Of a stretch of DNA of 6,696 nucleotides, positions 5,248 through 6,696 are shown one piece after another. The stretch is from CAZOIA01 sp964579675 (GTDB lineage Bacteria; Planctomycetota; Phycisphaerae; UBA1845; PWPN01): assembly GCA_964579675.1 (NCBI GenBank), contig CAZOIA010000267.1:1-6696 (forward strand), in the 5' to 3' direction. The first letter of the stretch is position 1. The number at the start of each line of letters is the position of its first letter. The position numbers were made by a program, and so were the translations under genes. The notes under the pieces were generated by a model. It was not told the DNA's origin. It saw only the letters and a program-made list of their open reading frames with translations, and did not search any database.

Positions 5248-6321
5248 TCAATAGTCCCGCCGGGACAACATGTCGATCAACTCGTCGAGATGACCCCGGA
5301 GAGGATTATCTGCTGGAAAACCTTTCAGCGCGCGGCGCGCGGCGCAGGACATTCGGGCCACTGCCTGTTCGGTGGCGGCGCGTCCTCCGTAGACCTCCAC
5401 CAGTTCCTGCGCACGCCTGAGCGAACCGTCCCGGGTGATTCCGCCGGCCCACAGAGCCTCGAATTCACGTTTCACCCGATACGGTGCCCGAACGTAGGCA
5501 GCGATTACAGGGAACGTACGCTTTCCCTGGGTCAGATCCAGATCGCAAGGCTTCCCGGCTACGTCCTGTTCACCGAACAGCCCGAGGAGGTCATCCCGGA
5601 GCTGGAATGACAAGCCCAGCTGACGGCCCACAGAAACCAGCATACGGATGACGACCGAAGCAGCACCCGCCAGGAGTCCGCCAGCCATCAACGGCGCAAT
5701 AAAACTTGGCTCGGCGGTCTTGAGGTTGGCCACTTTGAGAACCTGAAATAGAGTCACTTCGTGAAGGGGCACGCGAGTCAATTCGAGATCCAGGTATTGA
5801 CCCACAGCTGTCTTCCGGCAGACTCGAAGGTAGTACTGAACCGTCTTGACCGCCCTCGCCAGCCCGGATGCGAGCATCACGTCAATCGAACGAGCAAAGA
5901 GGTAGTCCCCCATGACGACCGCCAAATCCTCACCCTGCTTCCCGGGGGCAAGTACATGGTGCAGCGAAGAACCGCCCCGGCGGATCTCCGCGCAATCAGC
6001 CACGTCGTCGTGGATCAGCATGAAGGTATGGAGAAGCTCGACGCCGGCTGCAAACTGCCACAAGCCGGGCGGGAGTTCGTTGCTGTTCGCACCTAGCCCG
6101 AAACCGGTAAGGAGCAGCGCGGGACGCAGACGCTTGCTGGGTCGTGTAGCGTACAAACGCGTCCGTTTCAACGGACCAGCCCAGCGTCGATCAAGGAAGG
6201 CTTCCTCGGATGATGCAATGACCCGGTCCAGGATCTTGTCAATCTCAGCCCGAATGCGCGAGAGCCAATCATCAAGAGCGGAGACCGAGGCAGCTTCGAC
6301 CGGGATACTCAATACGCCCAT
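5248..6321 (-). CDS. All-trans polyprenyl diphosphate synthase, probably geranylgeranyl diphosphate synthase
   Basis: A 357-aa isoprenyl diphosphate synthase that condenses isopentenyl diphosphate onto an allylic primer. Numbering from ATG 6321: SKRLRP (62-67) binds isopentenyl diphosphate; the first aspartate-rich motif is DDVAD (105-109), followed by RRGG; the second is DDLLG (243-247) with FGEQDVAGKP after it, as in IdsA-type enzymes; QGKRTFP is at 265-271. The residue five positions before the first motif is Phe (100) and the next is Met, with no insertion in the motif. This pattern is associated with C20 product in archaeal-type (type I) geranylgeranyl synthases. I prefer ATG 6321 because GGGAG lies eight bases upstream; a GTG at 6339 would add six residues. 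The gene converges on the GGGP synthase and is the natural source of its substrate, though it could also serve carotenoids or quinones. It is probably a separate transcription unit. Confidence 0.93.
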   Translation of the reverse strand: MGVLSIPVEAASVSALDDWLSRIRAEIDKILDRVIASSEEAFLDRRWAGPLKRTRLYATRPSKRLRPALLLTGFGLGANSNELPPGLWQFAAGVELLHTFMLIHDDVADCAEIRRGGSSLHHVLAPGKQGEDLAVVMGDYLFARSIDVMLASGLARAVKTVQYYLRVCRKTAVGQYLDLELTRVPLHEVTLFQVLKVANLKTAEPSFIAPLMAGGLLAGAASVVIRMLVSVGRQLGLSFQLRDDLLGLFGEQDVAGKPCDLDLTQGKRTFPVIAAYVRAPYRVKREFEALWAGGITRDGSLRRAQELVEVYGGRAATEQAVARMSCAARRALKGFPADNPLRGHLDELIDMLSRRDY

Positions 6322-6329
6322 CGGATAGG

Positions 6330-6334
6330 CTCCC
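6330..6334 (-). promoter_or_regulatory. Ribosome binding site of the prenyl synthase
   Basis: GGGAG on the minus strand, eight bases before the ATG at 6321; it favours that start over the GTG at 6339. Confidence 0.55.
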
Positions 6335-6339
6335 GTCAC

Positions 6340-6642
6340 GTGCCTTCAACGCATCTTCCCCTCCACCGCGCCAGCCTGAATGGCAACCTCTATACCCCTG
6401 CCGACCGTGCTCCAGTGCAACTTCACTCAAACTCACCTCGCCTCGTTCAACGACATGTGAGCGGTCAAGAAGACCGTCGAACCAACACCGCCGTCGGGAG
6501 TGCCCGTACAGCGGTATCCCTTACCTACGGTGGCGATTCGGGCGGGGTTCGTGGCTGAATTCGTTTCAACCGGCAACGAGGGGCATAGGGCACTTGCCCT
6601 TTTCCTGTGGCGGTGTCGAGGCTGAAAAACACCCATGAAAAG
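6340..6642. other. Non-coding leader between the prenyl synthase and the right repeat
   Basis: I see no convincing gene. Open frames on both strands (6340-6558 + and 6433-6636 -) lack ribosome binding sites and recognisable sequence. The promoter of the minus-strand prenyl synthase should be here; the best candidate is TATAGA (6394-6389) with TTGCAC (6420-6415), but the 20-bp spacing is poor. A hairpin CGGTC-AAGAA-GACCG lies at 6462-6476, and a short stem AGGGC-ACTT-GCCCT followed by TTT at 6587-6603. Confidence 0.4.
6587..6603 (+). terminator. Weak terminator-like stem-loop on the + strand
   Basis: A five-base-pair stem AGGGC/GCCCT with loop ACTT, followed by three T (four counting the last stem base). 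It is short and has no + strand gene directly before it, so it may not be functional. Confidence 0.2.
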
Positions 6643-6696
6643 GAGACTGTAGCATCAATACAGAGCATTTCTGCTGATGTGAGGCCTTCTTGGCCG
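6643..6696. repeat. Right terminal inverted repeat, 54 bp
   Basis: Exact inverted copy of positions 1-54. Reading inward from the right edge, it stops matching the left copy at 6642. Unlike the left copy it has no insertion sequence beside it; about 300 bp without a supported gene separate it from the prenyl synthase. The three small stem-loops of the left copy are present here in mirror order. Confidence 0.95.

Noticed and set aside
5254..5266. Palindrome GTCCCGCCGGGAC near the end of the prenyl synthase as a terminator
   Set aside because: It is inside the coding end, has only a 5-bp stem with a 3-base loop, and no T run follows on either strand.
5912..6328. 138-codon + strand frame opposite the prenyl synthase
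   Set aside because: Antisense shadow of the conserved aspartate-rich region; serine/arginine-rich composition typical of such shadows.
6475..6495. GGTTCGA on the minus strand, resembling a tRNA T-loop
   Set aside because: The flanking bases do not form a T-stem, and no acceptor stem or anticodon arm can be drawn.
6433..6636. 67-codon minus-strand frame upstream of the prenyl synthase
   Set aside because: No ribosome binding site before the ATG at 6636 and no recognisable sequence.
1..6696. CRISPR array, rRNA or tRNA genes
   Set aside because: No regularly spaced identical repeats and no rRNA- or tRNA-like stretches were found on reading through both strands.

Overview
The window looks like DNA from an environmental bacterium of moderately high G+C (by eye a little under 60%). 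The evidence for a bacterium is a bacterial IS5-family insertion sequence, tightly packed and overlapping genes with Shine-Dalgarno motifs, and bacterial-type lipid kinase and prenyltransferase genes. One gene is unusual for most bacteria: a geranylgeranylglyceryl phosphate synthase, the enzyme that starts archaeal ether lipids. Bacterial members of its subgroup are best known from the FCB group, but the sequence does not fix the phylum.

Layout, left to right. Positions 1-54 are a perfect inverted copy of 6643-6696, so the whole window is bounded by 54-bp inverted repeats. Eight bases further in is an intact IS5-family insertion sequence (63-991) with 18-bp perfect ends, a TTA target duplication and a transposase split by a -1 frameshift at a run of seven G. 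Removing the element joins an open + strand frame from the window edge to 1135, possibly the tail of a disrupted gene. Positions 1136-1446 hold nothing convincing. A + strand operon follows: a sphingosine/diacylglycerol-kinase-like lipid kinase (1447-2556), a large fusion of a thymidylate-kinase-like P-loop domain to a methyltransferase-like domain (2519-4378, overlapping the first gene by 38 bp), and the geranylgeranylglyceryl phosphate synthase (4404-5147). Converging on it from the other strand is an all-trans polyprenyl diphosphate synthase of geranylgeranyl type (5248-6321). The last 300 bp before the right repeat carry no gene I can support.

How the genes may work together. The convergent synthase would make geranylgeranyl diphosphate, and the GGGP synthase would join it to sn-glycerol-1-phosphate to give an archaeal-type ether lipid precursor. 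The co-transcribed lipid kinase and kinase/methyltransferase fusion are candidates for tailoring that product. This is inference from gene order and family; their substrates are unknown. The later archaeal steps (second prenyl transfer, CDP activation, double-bond reduction) and a glycerol-1-phosphate dehydrogenase are not in the window.

The most interesting points are this compact 'archaeal lipid' locus with two atypical kinase-like partners, and the inverted repeats at the exact ends. The repeats could bound a mobile or invertible segment, mark the inner edges of a longer repeat, or be an assembly or adapter artefact.
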